From Verrucomicrobiota bacterium (lineage in GTDB: Bacteria > Verrucomicrobiota > Verrucomicrobiia > Limisphaerales > UBA11358): a stretch of 53,074 nucleotides of DNA. Made by a program: the position numbers and the translations under genes. The stretch spans positions 1 through 53,074 of the forward strand of contig JAJPJM010000101.1 in assembly GCA_021324235.1 (NCBI GenBank), written 5' to 3'. Below, one piece after another: positions 8,688 through 17,979 of the stretch; the stretch's first letter is position 1, and every line of letters starts with the position of its first letter. Below the pieces are notes generated by a model that did no database searches, was not told the DNA's origin, and saw only the letters and a program-made list of their open reading frames with translations.

Positions 8688-9113
8688 ATGCCCAAGAAAC
8701 CAGTAGCCAGTACGCCGTTGCCTGACCCACCCGCGGTCAGTGAAACGGCGGAGCAGCATTTTGACCGCATCCTGTCGCGCGACCAGTTCAAAACCCTGAA
8801 AGCCGTGCTCGACGAACTGCAGTCCGATGCCACGGCGATGCACGCGGCGATTGTCACCACCAATTCCTATCAGAATTTTTTGAGCAAGCTGGGCTATCGC
8901 GTCATCCTCGTGCCGCAAATCCACGAACAGGATTGTTACTCCCGGCTGGGCCCGGCCGGCGGCATCCGCGCCGTGCTGCCGGTTCACGACATCGCCACCT
9001 ACAGCACCCTGGTGACGCTCGTGAACTATGATTCAACGGTGACCACCACCACCAAATCCGTCGACTTCTACGATGACCGCCTGGCCGAATTCAAGACCCA
9101 GTTGATGAAATAG
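8688..9113 (+). CDS. Conserved hypothetical protein
   Basis: A 141-aa acid-neutral protein that I do not recognise. After a proline-rich N-terminus (about 20 residues) there is a helical stretch (ETAEQHFDRILSRDQFKTLK, LDELQSDATAMHAAI). A beta-rich part follows (GYRVILVPQIHEQDCYSRLG, DIATYSTLVTLVNYD) and ends in a charged segment. No signal peptide or membrane helix is visible. The ATG at 8688 is the only start that avoids translating the divergent promoter region shared with GH1. It is convergent with the flavoprotein gene at 9143. Confidence 0.6.
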   Translation: MPKKPVASTPLPDPPAVSETAEQHFDRILSRDQFKTLKAVLDELQSDATAMHAAIVTTNSYQNFLSKLGYRVILVPQIHEQDCYSRLGPAGGIRAVLPVHDIATYSTLVTLVNYDSTVTTTTKSVDFYDDRLAEFKTQLMK

Positions 9114-9142
9114 CGCGGGCAACAGGTCCACCGGAAGCAGGT

Positions 9143-10366
9143 TCACGCCATGGCGCGACCGGCCATCCAGCCGGTGGTCCAGGCCGCCTGAAAATTGAAA
9201 CCGCCGGTGATGCCGTCGAGGTCCAGCAGTTCTCCGGCAAAAAACAGTCCCGGACAAATGCGGCTCTCCATGGTTTTGAAATTCACCTCGCCCAACCGGA
9301 CTCCGCCGCACGTCACGAATTCATCCTGGTTCAGGCTCTTGCCGCTCACGGAAAATTCCGCGCGCCGCAACTGTTGAACGAGCCGGTGCTGGGCGGACCG
9401 CGACAGCGCCGACCACCGTGTTTCGCGCGGGACGCCTGACGCCAGGACGAGTTGTTCCCACAGGCGCGCCGGCAACGGCGGGACGGGCGCATTCACGATC
9501 TGCCTGGCCGGTTGCGAATGGCGCCGCGCCTCCAGTTCCGCCGCCAGCTTCTCCGCGTTCAGATGGGGCAACCAGTTTACATGTAACGGAAAGGAATAAT
9601 TCATCTTGTTCAATTTCCGCGCGCCCCACGCCGATAATCGGAGAATCACCGGACCGCTCAGGCCCCAGTGCGTCACCAGCAGCGAGCCGCGTTCGCTCAG
9701 TCCTGCGCCCGGCACCGATGCCTCGACGGATTCCACCGAAATCCCCGCCAACTCCCGCAACCACGGGGTCATGATGTGAAAGGTGAACAACGACGGCACC
9801 GGTGGTTCCATCGTGTGCCCGAGCGAAACCGCCAGTTGCCCCAACGCAGGCGTCCGGCAACCACCCGTGGCCAGCAGCAGATTATCGCACGCCATCGTTT
9901 CACCGTTGGCAAGCACCAGATTGAAGCCGTGGGGCACGTTCCGGGTGACGCTTTCCACGCCGCAATTCGTCCTTAGCTTCACGCCGGCCTGGCGCGCCCC
10001 GTCTAGCAGACAATCAATGATGGTTTGCGACGAATCCGTCACGGGAAACATCCGGCCGTCGTCCTCGGTTTTCAATTTCACGCCGTGGGCGGCGAACCAC
10101 GCCACGGTATCGCGCGCCTGAAACTGATGGAACGGCGCAATCAACGCCCGTTCGCCCCGGGGAAAGCGGGTGGCGAACTCGCGTTCGTCGAAACAGGCGT
10201 GCGTGACATTGCACCGGCCGCCGCCGGAAATTTTGACCTTGGAAAGAAACTGCGCGGTTTTTTCGAGGATGACAATTTCCGTGCCGCCCCGCGTTTCTGC
10301 GCACGCCAGCGCGGCAAAAAATCCCGCCGCCCCGCCGCCCACGATGACTGTGCGCCGCGGGTTCAT
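9143..10366 (-). CDS. HI0933/YhiN-family FAD-dependent oxidoreductase
   Basis: A 407-aa flavoprotein. The N-terminal FAD-binding dinucleotide motif is RTVIVGGGAAGFFAALACA. The family signature KVKISGGGRCNVTHAC follows at residues about 43-58, with LLLATGGCRTPALG mid-protein. A C-terminal FAD-contact block reads CPGLFFAGELLDLDGITGGF, then FQAAWTTGWMAG. HI0933-like proteins (BaiN/aminoacetone-oxidase type) are widespread, with poorly defined substrates; one member reduces bile-acid intermediates, so no specific reaction is assigned here. It starts 6 bp after the stop of the upstream ABC-F gene on the same strand, indicating co-transcription, although a functional link is not obvious. Confidence 0.92.
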   Translation of the reverse strand: MNPRRTVIVGGGAAGFFAALACAETRGGTEIVILEKTAQFLSKVKISGGGRCNVTHACFDEREFATRFPRGERALIAPFHQFQARDTVAWFAAHGVKLKTEDDGRMFPVTDSSQTIIDCLLDGARQAGVKLRTNCGVESVTRNVPHGFNLVLANGETMACDNLLLATGGCRTPALGQLAVSLGHTMEPPVPSLFTFHIMTPWLRELAGISVESVEASVPGAGLSERGSLLVTHWGLSGPVILRLSAWGARKLNKMNYSFPLHVNWLPHLNAEKLAAELEARRHSQPARQIVNAPVPPLPARLWEQLVLASGVPRETRWSALSRSAQHRLVQQLRRAEFSVSGKSLNQDEFVTCGGVRLGEVNFKTMESRICPGLFFAGELLDLDGITGGFNFQAAWTTGWMAGRAMA

Positions 10367-10372
10367 CAGCGT

Positions 10373-12337
10373 TCAAGCCATGGCCGATAATTTGCCGGCC
10401 TCGGCTTCCCAGACGGGGTTTAGTTCCGCCAGACGCTCCTGCGCATGCACCATCTCGCGGTTCACCTGCGCGGCGCGGCCCGGCTTTTCGTAGGTCGCAG
10501 GCAGTTCCAGCTCGGCGGTGAGTTCGGCGAGCTGCGTTTCGAGTTGCAGGATTTCCGCTTCGAGCCGGCTCACGATCTCCTGCTGCGCCTTGCGCCCGCG
10601 CGAACGGGCCTGGCGTTGCTCGGCTTCGAGGCGCTTTTGGTCCTTCCGGGTCGGGGCGCGTTCCACCGCGTCCCGGACCTTTTCATTTCGGCGGGAAGCG
10701 CCGGCGGCTGCGTTCCCGCCGGTGGACGTCAACGCCGCGCGTTCGGATGACGCCTGGGTTTTATCGAGATAATACTGGTAACCGCCGGGGTAATGGGTGA
10801 GCCGGCCGGCATTCACGTGGACCACGTGGTTCGCCAGCGCGCGGATGAAGTACACGTCGTGGCTGATGAGGACGAGCGTGCCTTGAAACTGGTCCAACGC
10901 GTAGGCCAGGGCATCGATGCTCGCCATATCAAGGTGCGTGGTGGGTTCGTCCATCAACAGCAGGTTCGGCGGGTCGAGCAGCAATTTCACGAGCGCCAGC
11001 CGGCTCTTTTCGCCACCACTCAACACACTAACCGGCTTGAAGACGTCGTCGCCCTGAAACAGGAAACAGCCCAGCAACGTGCGGATGAACTGCTCGGTGA
11101 CGCGCTGCGGCGTGTTGAGCGCCTCCTCGAGCACGGTGTGGCCGGGGTTCAACATCTCGACGCGGTTTTGCGAATAATAGCCGGCCTTGACGTTGTGGCC
11201 CAGTGTCCGCGTGCCGCTTTGCGGAACGACCACCCCGGCGAGGATTTTCAACAGCGTGGACTTGCCGGCGCCGTTCGGACCGACCAGGACAATGCGTTGC
11301 CCGCGCTCGGCCTTGAACTCCATGCCGCGATAAACCGTCTTGTCGCCGTAAGCCTGATGGATGTTTTCGAGCGTGACGACCTTCTGCCCGCTGCGTTGGG
11401 GTTGCGGGAAACTGAAGCCGATTTTCCGCTCGTCATTCGTGGGTGCGGCGATTTTGTCCATGCGCTCAACCTGCTTGAGTTTGCTTTGCGCCTGCGTGGC
11501 CTTGGACGCCTTGGCGCGGAACCGGTTGACGAATTCCATGAGTTGGCCGATTTCGCGCTGCTGATTTTTGTAGGCGGCGAGGAGCTGCACCTCGTACGCG
11601 GCGCGCTGGTCGAGGAATTCATCGTAGTTGCCGTGGTAACGAAGCAATTTGCTCTGGCGAATTTCGACGATGCTGCCGACGAGCCGGTTGAGAAATTCGC
11701 GGTCGTGCGAGATGACCAGGATCGCGCCCGGATAATTTTGCAGATACCCCTGGAACCAGAGCAGCGCTTCAAGGTCGAGATGGTTGGTCGGTTCGTCCAG
11801 CATCAACAGGTCCGGTTCCTGCACGAGCAATCGCGCCAGATGCGCGCGCATCACCCAGCCGCCGCTCATTTCACGCGCGCGCCGTTCGAAGTCGGCCTCG
11901 CGAAAACCCAGGCCGGCGAGAATCTGCTTGGCCTTCGCCTCGAGCTGGTAACCGCCCAGTTCGTTGAACCGGTCGTGCACGTTGTCGTGGATTTCATCCG
12001 GATGCAGCGCCGCGACGGGGTGGTCCGCCTCCCAGGCCTTGATGATGCGGCGCAGCTTCACGAATTCAGGCGTGATGGACGTGGCCAGTTCGACGACGGT
12101 TTCATCGCCGGCCGGCGCGCTTTCCTGCGGCAGGTAACCGACCGTGACGCCGCGTTCACGGCTCAATTTGCCTTCATCCGGCGATTCCGTGCCCAGGACG
12201 ATGGAAAAGAGCGTGGTCTTCCCCGCGCCGTTCGGACCGACCAACCCGATGCGGTCCTGGCGATTCACCTGCAATGCGACGTCGTCGAACAACACCCGCC
12301 CGCCGTACGCCTTGCTGATGCCGGAAAGAGTCAACAT
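10373..12337 (-). CDS. ABC-F family ATPase
   Basis: A 654-aa soluble protein with two ABC domains and no membrane segments, hence ABC-F (ribosome-associated) rather than a transporter. Domain 1 has GPNGAGKTTLF, MSGGWVMRAHLARLL and MLDEPTNHLD. A charged linker follows (RFRAKASKATQAQSKLKQVE, about residues 270-290), corresponding to the P-site-tRNA-interaction motif. Domain 2 has GPNGAGKSTLLKIL, LSGGEKSRLALVKLLL and MDEPTTHLD. The last ~110 residues are a charged coiled coil, as in Uup/YheS relatives. Members act in translation factor roles or antibiotic resistance; the length and C-terminal coil suggest Uup or YheS type. The downstream flavoprotein follows after 6 bp. Confidence 0.94.
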   Translation of the reverse strand: MLTLSGISKAYGGRVLFDDVALQVNRQDRIGLVGPNGAGKTTLFSIVLGTESPDEGKLSRERGVTVGYLPQESAPAGDETVVELATSITPEFVKLRRIIKAWEADHPVAALHPDEIHDNVHDRFNELGGYQLEAKAKQILAGLGFREADFERRAREMSGGWVMRAHLARLLVQEPDLLMLDEPTNHLDLEALLWFQGYLQNYPGAILVISHDREFLNRLVGSIVEIRQSKLLRYHGNYDEFLDQRAAYEVQLLAAYKNQQREIGQLMEFVNRFRAKASKATQAQSKLKQVERMDKIAAPTNDERKIGFSFPQPQRSGQKVVTLENIHQAYGDKTVYRGMEFKAERGQRIVLVGPNGAGKSTLLKILAGVVVPQSGTRTLGHNVKAGYYSQNRVEMLNPGHTVLEEALNTPQRVTEQFIRTLLGCFLFQGDDVFKPVSVLSGGEKSRLALVKLLLDPPNLLLMDEPTTHLDMASIDALAYALDQFQGTLVLISHDVYFIRALANHVVHVNAGRLTHYPGGYQYYLDKTQASSERAALTSTGGNAAAGASRRNEKVRDAVERAPTRKDQKRLEAEQRQARSRGRKAQQEIVSRLEAEILQLETQLAELTAELELPATYEKPGRAAQVNREMVHAQERLAELNPVWEAEAGKLSAMA

Positions 12338-12422
12338 GAAGCGTTAGAAGTTAGATTGAACGGGCGGAAACTCAAGAACCGGTTGCGCGACCGGATGTGC
12401 GGGATCGAAGCGGACGTGCCGG

Positions 12423-14006
12423 CTAATGCACCCGTTGGATCCGCAACGCCATCCACTGCCGGCCCGGCAGCGGGATGTCCCGGCCCTGCTCGTCGGCAAA
12501 AGTGTAGTCGTCTTTTTTACGGACCGTGAAGACGCCATCCACCGGGGTTACGGTCATGTTCCACGTATCGAGCACGTCCACTTTGAATTTCATGCCGTCC
12601 GCGAGCCCGAATTTAGGCAGTTCAAACCGCCAGTGGGCCGGTGGGTCCTTGCCGAAATAGAGCAGATAATATTCACCCGGCTGGCCCCCGAGGTTCACTT
12701 CCTGCCATTTGTCAATCGGATCAATGCCGGCGGCCGGACTGTCGGCCAGTACGCGGCGCAGAAACGCCAGCCGCGCGGGACTCTGGCCGTAAAGCTGGCC
12801 TCCGTCCGAAGTCCAGAGCCGGCCCGACGCGTTGGTGAGAGTTTCGCCGTGCGTGGCGTAGGTGCCCGCGACCGTGGCGTTCCAGAAACGGAACACCAGT
12901 TCCTGCGCCGACAGGTTGCCCCACCGTTTCGAGATGTTGCCTTCGTACTTGATCTCGTCGTAAATGACCGGCTTGCGCCAGACGTCACGGTACAATTCGG
13001 CGCGCCCGGGGTCCTCCACCGCCGAGCCGTTCTGGATGCTCGCGTGCGTGACCCACGGCTGCGCGTTGTTGTAAATGAGGAATCCATTGTGGATGGAGCG
13101 CAAATGTCCATATGGGTCCGCCGCTGCCACCACCTGAAACAACCGGTCCCAATCGGCTTCGGTCTTGTTTTTGTTGAAATCATATTCGTTGGACAGTGAC
13201 CACCAGACGTTGCGGTACGCCGCCAGCCGGCTCACGAGGTAACGCACATAACGGTCGTCCACGGCCGGTGGCATCCGGTCGAATCCCCACCGGCCCTTGT
13301 CGTAAGGATCAAATAGAATCACGTCGGCTTCGATGCCCAGGTCGCGCAGGTCGCCAACACGCTGTTCCAGATGTTGAAAGAAAGCCGGATTGAACCGGGA
13401 AAAATCCCAGCCTTTCGGCGGTGTTCCTTCGAACGGATACAACGCCAGTTCGTTGGTCTGGCCGGGTTCATGTTTGGGGAAGACGCACATGCGAATTTTG
13501 TTGAACGGCGAGTCCGCCAGCGTTGCCAGCGTTTCCGCTTCCAATGGCTCTGCCATGTGCCACCAGTTGTAGGCGGTCGTGCCGATCGGCCAATACGGCG
13601 TGCCGTCGGCGTAGGCAAAGTGATACGTGTAACAAACTCTTACCGGCCCGTGATGGTTCGCCGATGGCGGCGTGACGGTGAACTCGCCGGTGTGGCCATC
13701 GAGTTCCGGGACATTGCTATGCGTCGCATATTGCCAGCGGCCGGGCTGCTCCGGCATGAAGCGGACCCGATAAACGCCGGCGCCGTCGTAAAACCCATCG
13801 GCCGTGATATTGGTGTCGCCGAGCTGGAATCGGCCGGAAAACTGGACGTCCAGGAACGGGTTGCCGTTGGTCGGACCAGTCAGCGAAATTTCAAAAATAC
13901 CCCATTGCTCGACGGTTGGTTCGGCGGCAATCGCCGGCCGAACCGGTGAAATCAGCAGGGCCAGGCCGGCGACGCAAATGGCAAGCTGCTGACGGAAAGG
14001 GCGCAC
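12423..14006 (-). CDS. Exported glycoside hydrolase, DUF5060 + DUF4038-like
   Basis: A 527-aa secreted protein. A signal peptide (residues 1-28, ending AIAAEP) precedes an Ig-like DUF5060 domain (about 32-110: VEQWGIFEISLTGP, NPFLDVQFSGRF, MPEQPGRWQYATHS). A TIM barrel of the DUF4038/apiosidase-like type follows (PYWPIGTTAYNWWHM, FNKIRMCVFPKHE, VWWSLSNEYDF). A C-terminal beta domain resembles DUF5605. Likely catalytic glutamates are in SLSNEYDF and VIYDEIKYEGN. Related GH140-type enzymes cut plant cell-wall side chains such as apiose; the exact substrate is not predictable. The start is GTG at 14006, and no in-frame ATG gives a signal peptide. It stands alone, 85 bp upstream of the ABC-F gene. 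Confidence 0.88.
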   Translation of the reverse strand: MRPFRQQLAICVAGLALLISPVRPAIAAEPTVEQWGIFEISLTGPTNGNPFLDVQFSGRFQLGDTNITADGFYDGAGVYRVRFMPEQPGRWQYATHSNVPELDGHTGEFTVTPPSANHHGPVRVCYTYHFAYADGTPYWPIGTTAYNWWHMAEPLEAETLATLADSPFNKIRMCVFPKHEPGQTNELALYPFEGTPPKGWDFSRFNPAFFQHLEQRVGDLRDLGIEADVILFDPYDKGRWGFDRMPPAVDDRYVRYLVSRLAAYRNVWWSLSNEYDFNKNKTEADWDRLFQVVAAADPYGHLRSIHNGFLIYNNAQPWVTHASIQNGSAVEDPGRAELYRDVWRKPVIYDEIKYEGNISKRWGNLSAQELVFRFWNATVAGTYATHGETLTNASGRLWTSDGGQLYGQSPARLAFLRRVLADSPAAGIDPIDKWQEVNLGGQPGEYYLLYFGKDPPAHWRFELPKFGLADGMKFKVDVLDTWNMTVTPVDGVFTVRKKDDYTFADEQGRDIPLPGRQWMALRIQRVH

Positions 14007-14151
14007 GGTGGCATCTTAACGAAATCCGCCGTTCCGGACAATTCCTCTTTGAGGGCGAAGCTGGAGCGTCACACGAAGAAAACGGGTAATTTTTGTCGCT
14101 TGCCCCGGGAATGGGAGTGCTTCAATTTCGCGCCGACAAAACGACATTGGC

Positions 14152-14922
14152 ATGAACGCGTATCTTTTTACCGCCGTCACCACCCGGTCCCAGGTGCGTC
14201 CAACCATGGGTCGCTATGGCATGGCCGACTCGATTCAAAACTGGGATGCCTGCGCGAGCCTGGTCGTGCTCGGCGACTCACCGGACGAGGCACAAGGCCG
14301 GTTCGAAACCTGGTTGCGCGCGACGCCGGAAGGAGAAAATCCGGTGGAAGTCACCTTCCGCAAGATCACCGCCGCCCAATTCGTCGATCAATTGTTCACG
14401 GAATCGGGCGGTGCGCCGCTGAACTGGCCGGAAATCCTGAAACAGGCGGAATCGCAACTGGAATCAACGTCGGTGGATGACTTCGAACAGGGTTATTGGG
14501 TGGACGTGGACCAGGTCGTGCGCCCGGGAAAGTTGAGCTTCAGCGCCGGCACCCTGCAATCGGACGTGCCGGAAGACGTCCGCTCCGGTTTGAATTGGTC
14601 GTCGGACAGGAAATTCCTATTCATATTAAGCGTTCTCAGCCCGCCGGCGCCCCCGGCAGAACCCGCGGACGAACCGGAAACAGACGACTCCGATTCGGTT
14701 GAATCATCGGACGAAGAAATTGAAAAAATCGAGCCGATCGGGATTGGCGAACTGTACGCGACGTTTCCACAGGCGCTGGACAAGGAAGCTGCCGGGCTGA
14801 TTCAGGCCCGGAATTCGGTGGTGGCCGCCTGGCTCTGGCGCCGCTATGCCGCCGATACACCCCTGGCCGCAAACGCAATTCGCATTGATCCCTGGTGTGG
14901 CGTGATGGGAATTTCGACGTGA
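14152..14922 (+). CDS. Hypothetical protein with acidic Pro-rich linker
   Basis: A 256-aa cytosolic protein that I do not recognise. The N-terminal region (1-170) is mixed alpha/beta (YLFTAVTTRSQVRPTMGRYG, LVVLGDSPDEAQGRFETWLR). It is followed by a low-complexity linker (about 163-195: PPAPPAEPADEPE, DDSDSVESSDEEIEKIE) and a short helical C-terminal domain ending GVMGIST. The linker suggests two separate binding modules. ATG 14152 is the first start in frame, after 145 bp that contains no other gene. It is convergent with engB. Confidence 0.65.
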   Translation: MNAYLFTAVTTRSQVRPTMGRYGMADSIQNWDACASLVVLGDSPDEAQGRFETWLRATPEGENPVEVTFRKITAAQFVDQLFTESGGAPLNWPEILKQAESQLESTSVDDFEQGYWVDVDQVVRPGKLSFSAGTLQSDVPEDVRSGLNWSSDRKFLFILSVLSPPAPPAEPADEPETDDSDSVESSDEEIEKIEPIGIGELYATFPQALDKEAAGLIQARNSVVAAWLWRRYAADTPLAANAIRIDPWCGVMGIST

Positions 14923-15041
14923 TGCCGGTTCGGTTCAAATTCCGTCCGCATTTCGGGACGTCGCCTGCATCTGCCCGTACGATCCGTGTAAATCCAGCCG
15001 CCCGGTTCGATGTCAATCTCCTCGCCCGCCGCCAGCTTCCC

Positions 15042-15743
15042 TCACCAGGGGCGCGAGCGATCGGGCCGCCGTTTGGAGGTTTTCGGCACCTCCCCGGCAG
15101 GATCCGGTAAACCGTCGGGAGAGACCGTCGTTTGTCCCAACCCGGCCTGTATCGCCGTCATTTGCTCGTCAATCACCCCGAGCAACTCCTGCCGGCCGTG
15201 TTCCGTCGTGGCCGAACAGGTAAAAATCGCCGGCAGTTTCTCGAACCCGGCCGCGATGCGCGCCGTGAACGCCGCGATGTTCGCCTGCACCGTGGCGGAC
15301 GTCACCTTGTCGATCTTGGTGAAGACGAGAACGAAGGGGACGGCATTGCGGGCGAGCCATTCAACGAACTCGACATCCATTTCCTGCGGTTCGAGCCCGG
15401 AATCAATCAGCGCAAAGACCAGGCACAGGTTGGTTCGTTCCTTGAGGTAATGGGACACCGCGTGATTGAACCGCGCACTGTCCTTCTTCGCGCCTTCGGC
15501 GAAACCGTAGCCTGGCAGATCCACCAGCCGCCACGTTTTGTTCATCGTGAAAATGTTGATGAGCTTGGTGAAACCCGGCGTGGTCGAGACCCGGGCCAGA
15601 CCGTCTTTGCCAGCCAAGGTGTTCAACAACGACGATTTGCCGACGTTGGACCGGCCGATGAAGGCGAATTCAGGCAGCGACTCGTCCGGACACGAATCCA
15701 GGTCCGGCGCACTGCAGTCAAAAATGGCGGATGAAATGTGCAT
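15042..15743 (-). CDS. engB: Ribosome biogenesis GTP-binding protein EngB/YsxC
   Basis: A 233-aa TrmE-Era-EngA-EngB-like GTPase needed for large-subunit assembly. G1 is FIGRSNVGKSSLLNTL, the switch I threonine lies in STTPGFTK, G3 is DLPGYGFAEG, G4 is FTKIDK and G5 is FTCSA. I used the ATG at 15743 (MHISSAIFDCSAPD), which has AGGT upstream; a longer start to 15785 adds 14 atypical residues. The C-terminal ~25 residues (PDPAGEVPKTSKRRPDRSR) are a basic tail beyond the usual family end. It is convergent with the hypothetical at 14152, with a repeat island directly upstream. Confidence 0.95.
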   Translation of the reverse strand: MHISSAIFDCSAPDLDSCPDESLPEFAFIGRSNVGKSSLLNTLAGKDGLARVSTTPGFTKLINIFTMNKTWRLVDLPGYGFAEGAKKDSARFNHAVSHYLKERTNLCLVFALIDSGLEPQEMDVEFVEWLARNAVPFVLVFTKIDKVTSATVQANIAAFTARIAAGFEKLPAIFTCSATTEHGRQELLGVIDEQMTAIQAGLGQTTVSPDGLPDPAGEVPKTSKRRPDRSRPW

Positions 15744-15799
15744 GATTGGCAACCTATCGCCATGGTCGCAGCAAATCGGTCGCACCGATACACCTATTT

Positions 15800-16060
15800 T
15801 CCGGTTACGACCCCGTTTAACTCCAACGGAGTTGTATCATGCAGCCCGGTGTTGGCCGATGAAATCGGGCTACGCCGGGTGGCGGATGACAATTGTGAAC
15901 AACTCTGAAAGAGTTGGATCTACACGATGGCGGGCTTGATACAACTCTTTCAGAGTTGATAAATCGGGTAATGGCCTCCCAGGGTAGCGCGGTCCGTCCG
16001 GTCCGAACCACGCCAACCCTGGGCTGACGGATGGAATCCCGTTGGGATTCCCAAACGTAT
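15800..16060. repeat. Island of short palindromes between engB and YdeI-like gene
   Basis: A 300-bp gene-free stretch packed with dyads: AACTC/GAGTT (15819-15833), CAACTCTGAAAGAGTTG (15900-15916), CAACTCTTTCAGAGTTG (15942-15958), CCCAGGGT/ACCCTGGG (15978-16023) and GGAATCCCGTTGGGATTCC (16033-16051). The GTTGTATCAT beside the first and the GATACAACTC at the third are inverted copies of each other. This looks like a composite of an interspersed repeat family rather than a gene. The rest of the gap to 16144 shows nothing recognisable. Confidence 0.75.
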
Positions 16061-16144
16061 CACGGGAAAGTGAATGATGAGATGGGCATGGGCGTTCGAA
16101 TAAAGCGGGGTTGATAACTGCCACGGTCTTTTTATCCTTTGCCC

Positions 16145-16723
16145 ATGCCAAAAAAAGACCCGCGTGTTGACGCCTATATCGCCAGGGCTGGCGAATTCGC
16201 CCGGCCGATTCTTAATCGCATACGCAAGCTCGTCCATGCCGCGTGCCCGGACGTGCAGGAAACCATGAAATGGCGTGTGCCGTTTTTCGCGCATAAAGGG
16301 AATTTGATTACCATGCCGGCGTTCAAACGGCATTGCGCACTCATTTTTTGGAAGGGCCGGTTGTTCCTGAACGAAGACCAGAAGACGAAGCTTCGTCGTC
16401 TCACTTCCATTTCCGAATTGCCCGGCGACAAAACTCTCACCGGCTACATCAAGAAAGCCATCGAACTCAATGAAGCCGGAATCAAGATTCCGCGTCCCAA
16501 ACCGAAGCCGAAAAAACCAGTCGTCGTGCCGGATTACTTTCTGACCGCGCTGAAGCAGAACAAGAAGGCGCTGGCCGCGTTCGCGGATTTCAGTCCCAGT
16601 CACAAACGGGAATACGTCGAGTGGATTACCGAAGCCAAACGCGAAGAGACGCGCGCCAAACGCATCCAGGCCGCCGTCAAACTGATGGCCAAAGGAAAAT
16701 CGCGGAACTGGAAATATGAGTAA
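16145..16723 (+). CDS. DUF1801 / YdeI-OmpD-associated family protein
   Basis: A 192-aa cytosolic protein. The N-terminal DUF1801 (YdhG-like) fold, residues 1-100, includes ARPILNRIRKLVHAACPDVQ, MKWRVPFFAHKGNLI and RHCALIFWKG. A basic proline hinge (RPKPKPKKP) leads to the C-terminal YdeI/OmpD-associated segment: FLTALKQNKKALAAFADFSP, HKREYVEWITEAKREETR, then RIQAAVKLMAKGKSRNWKYE. Family members are linked to bacteriocin or peptide stress protection, but the mechanism is unclear. ATG 16145 is preferred to the TTG two codons upstream. A degenerate palindromic repeat begins 3 bp after the stop codon. Confidence 0.88.
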   Translation: MPKKDPRVDAYIARAGEFARPILNRIRKLVHAACPDVQETMKWRVPFFAHKGNLITMPAFKRHCALIFWKGRLFLNEDQKTKLRRLTSISELPGDKTLTGYIKKAIELNEAGIKIPRPKPKPKKPVVVPDYFLTALKQNKKALAAFADFSPSHKREYVEWITEAKREETRAKRIQAAVKLMAKGKSRNWKYE

Positions 16724-16725
16724 AT

Positions 16726-16770
16726 TGGTGGGGCGAGGCTACTGACGAGCCGGCTCGCGAGGATCACCGC
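16726..16770. repeat. Degenerate copy of the lysS/carB repeat
   Basis: Starts GGTGGGGCGAG and later has CGGCTCGCGAGGA, the two arms of the 26-bp block at 1096-1121 and 19730-19755 in rearranged order. It lies directly after the stop codon (16721-16723) of the YdeI-like gene. Confidence 0.6.
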
Positions 16771-16836
16771 AGGGCGGGACAGGCGCTCCCCATCGAAAGT
16801 TGCAAAATTGACCACCCAACTCAGGAAAGCACACAA

Positions 16837-17961
16837 ATGAAGATTGCCAGAATGATATGGAGTGCCGCGTTGCTGTGCGCGACGTTGAATTTGCCGGCCC
16901 AATCCACCACCAACCAACCGGCCCGTTCCACGCCCCCCACCCACGATCCGCACACACCCGGATATGTCACGGCCACGGAATTGCCCGACGGTTCTGTTCC
17001 GCCGGCGAATGCCGACGGCAACTTCATCATCGGCCCGACTCATAACCGCGCGCCGGAAATGATTATGCAGACAAATGTGCCACTGGGGACGGTCTATCAT
17101 TTCACCATGAATTCGGCGGACAGTAAAATTTACCCCGGCATCGCGCGCGAGCGGGGCACTTTTGGCACAGTGGACCCCACCGACCCCGCCAAACTGGTGG
17201 TCACCACCAGCCACCCGGCGCCTTACACCCGTCACGTGGCGGTTTATGTCCCCAAACAATACGTTCCCGGCACGGTCGCGCCCTTCATTGTCGGGGCGGA
17301 TGGACCCGACCACACGTTGTTTACCGCTTTGGACAATCTGATTGCCGAAGACAAAGTGCCGGTGATGATTGCCATCTCCATCGGCAATGGCAGCGGCGAC
17401 GCCCAGGGCAGCGAACGCGGTTTGGAATACGACACCATGTCCGGCCTGTACGCGGAATTCGTCGAGCAGGAGGTGTTGCCGCTCGTGGAAAAACAATGTC
17501 ACGTGATGTTGACCAAAGACCCGGACGGCCGGGCGACAATAGGCGGCAGTTCCGGTGGCTCATGCGCCTTGATCATGGCATGGTACCACCCGGAGCTTTA
17601 TCATCGTGTGCTAACTTACTCTGGCACCTATGTGAACCAGCAATGGCCGCCGAATGCAGAGACCCCGCATGGCGCCTGGGAATTTCACGAACACCTTATC
17701 CCGAACAGCCCGGTCAAGCCGTTGCGAATCTGGATGGAAGTCGGCGACCGGGACCTTCTCAATCCGAACGTCCTGCGCGACAACATGCATGATTGGGTCG
17801 TGGCGAATGAAAACATGGCCCGCGTGCTGGCGGCCAAGGGCTATCATTACCAGTTTATTTTCGCCCGCAACGCCGGGCACGTGGACGGCCGGGTGAAACA
17901 ACAAACGTTGCCTGAAGCCCTTGAATGGCTGTGGCAGGATTATCAGCCAGTGACAAAGTAA
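16837..17961 (+). CDS. Exported esterase (Fes/EsteraseD-like alpha/beta hydrolase)
   Basis: A 374-aa protein with a signal peptide (MKIARMIWSAALLCATLNLP, cleavage near residue 21). After an N-terminal carbohydrate-binding-like beta domain (to about 120) comes an alpha/beta hydrolase of the enterochelin-esterase/feruloyl-esterase type. It has RHVAVYVPKQYVPGTVAPF, a GGSSGGSCALIMAW nucleophile elbow, an acid in MEVGDRDLLNP and a histidine in ARNAGHVDGR. It probably de-esterifies plant or xylan side chains in the periplasm, consistent with the GH genes around it; a siderophore esterase is possible but no siderophore genes are seen. AGGAAAG lies upstream of the ATG. Confidence 0.88.
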   Translation: MKIARMIWSAALLCATLNLPAQSTTNQPARSTPPTHDPHTPGYVTATELPDGSVPPANADGNFIIGPTHNRAPEMIMQTNVPLGTVYHFTMNSADSKIYPGIARERGTFGTVDPTDPAKLVVTTSHPAPYTRHVAVYVPKQYVPGTVAPFIVGADGPDHTLFTALDNLIAEDKVPVMIAISIGNGSGDAQGSERGLEYDTMSGLYAEFVEQEVLPLVEKQCHVMLTKDPDGRATIGGSSGGSCALIMAWYHPELYHRVLTYSGTYVNQQWPPNAETPHGAWEFHEHLIPNSPVKPLRIWMEVGDRDLLNPNVLRDNMHDWVVANENMARVLAAKGYHYQFIFARNAGHVDGRVKQQTLPEALEWLWQDYQPVTK

Positions 17962-17979
17962 CGCAGGGAAAACGGAAGC

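Noticed and set aside
10793-12529. Long plus-strand frame opposite the ABC-F gene
   Set aside because: It is a shadow caused by high GC at third positions; the ABC-F motifs define the coding strand.
16726-16770. Insertion sequence end
   Set aside because: No transposase or target duplication is visible here or elsewhere in the window; the sequence matches the local palindromic repeat family instead.
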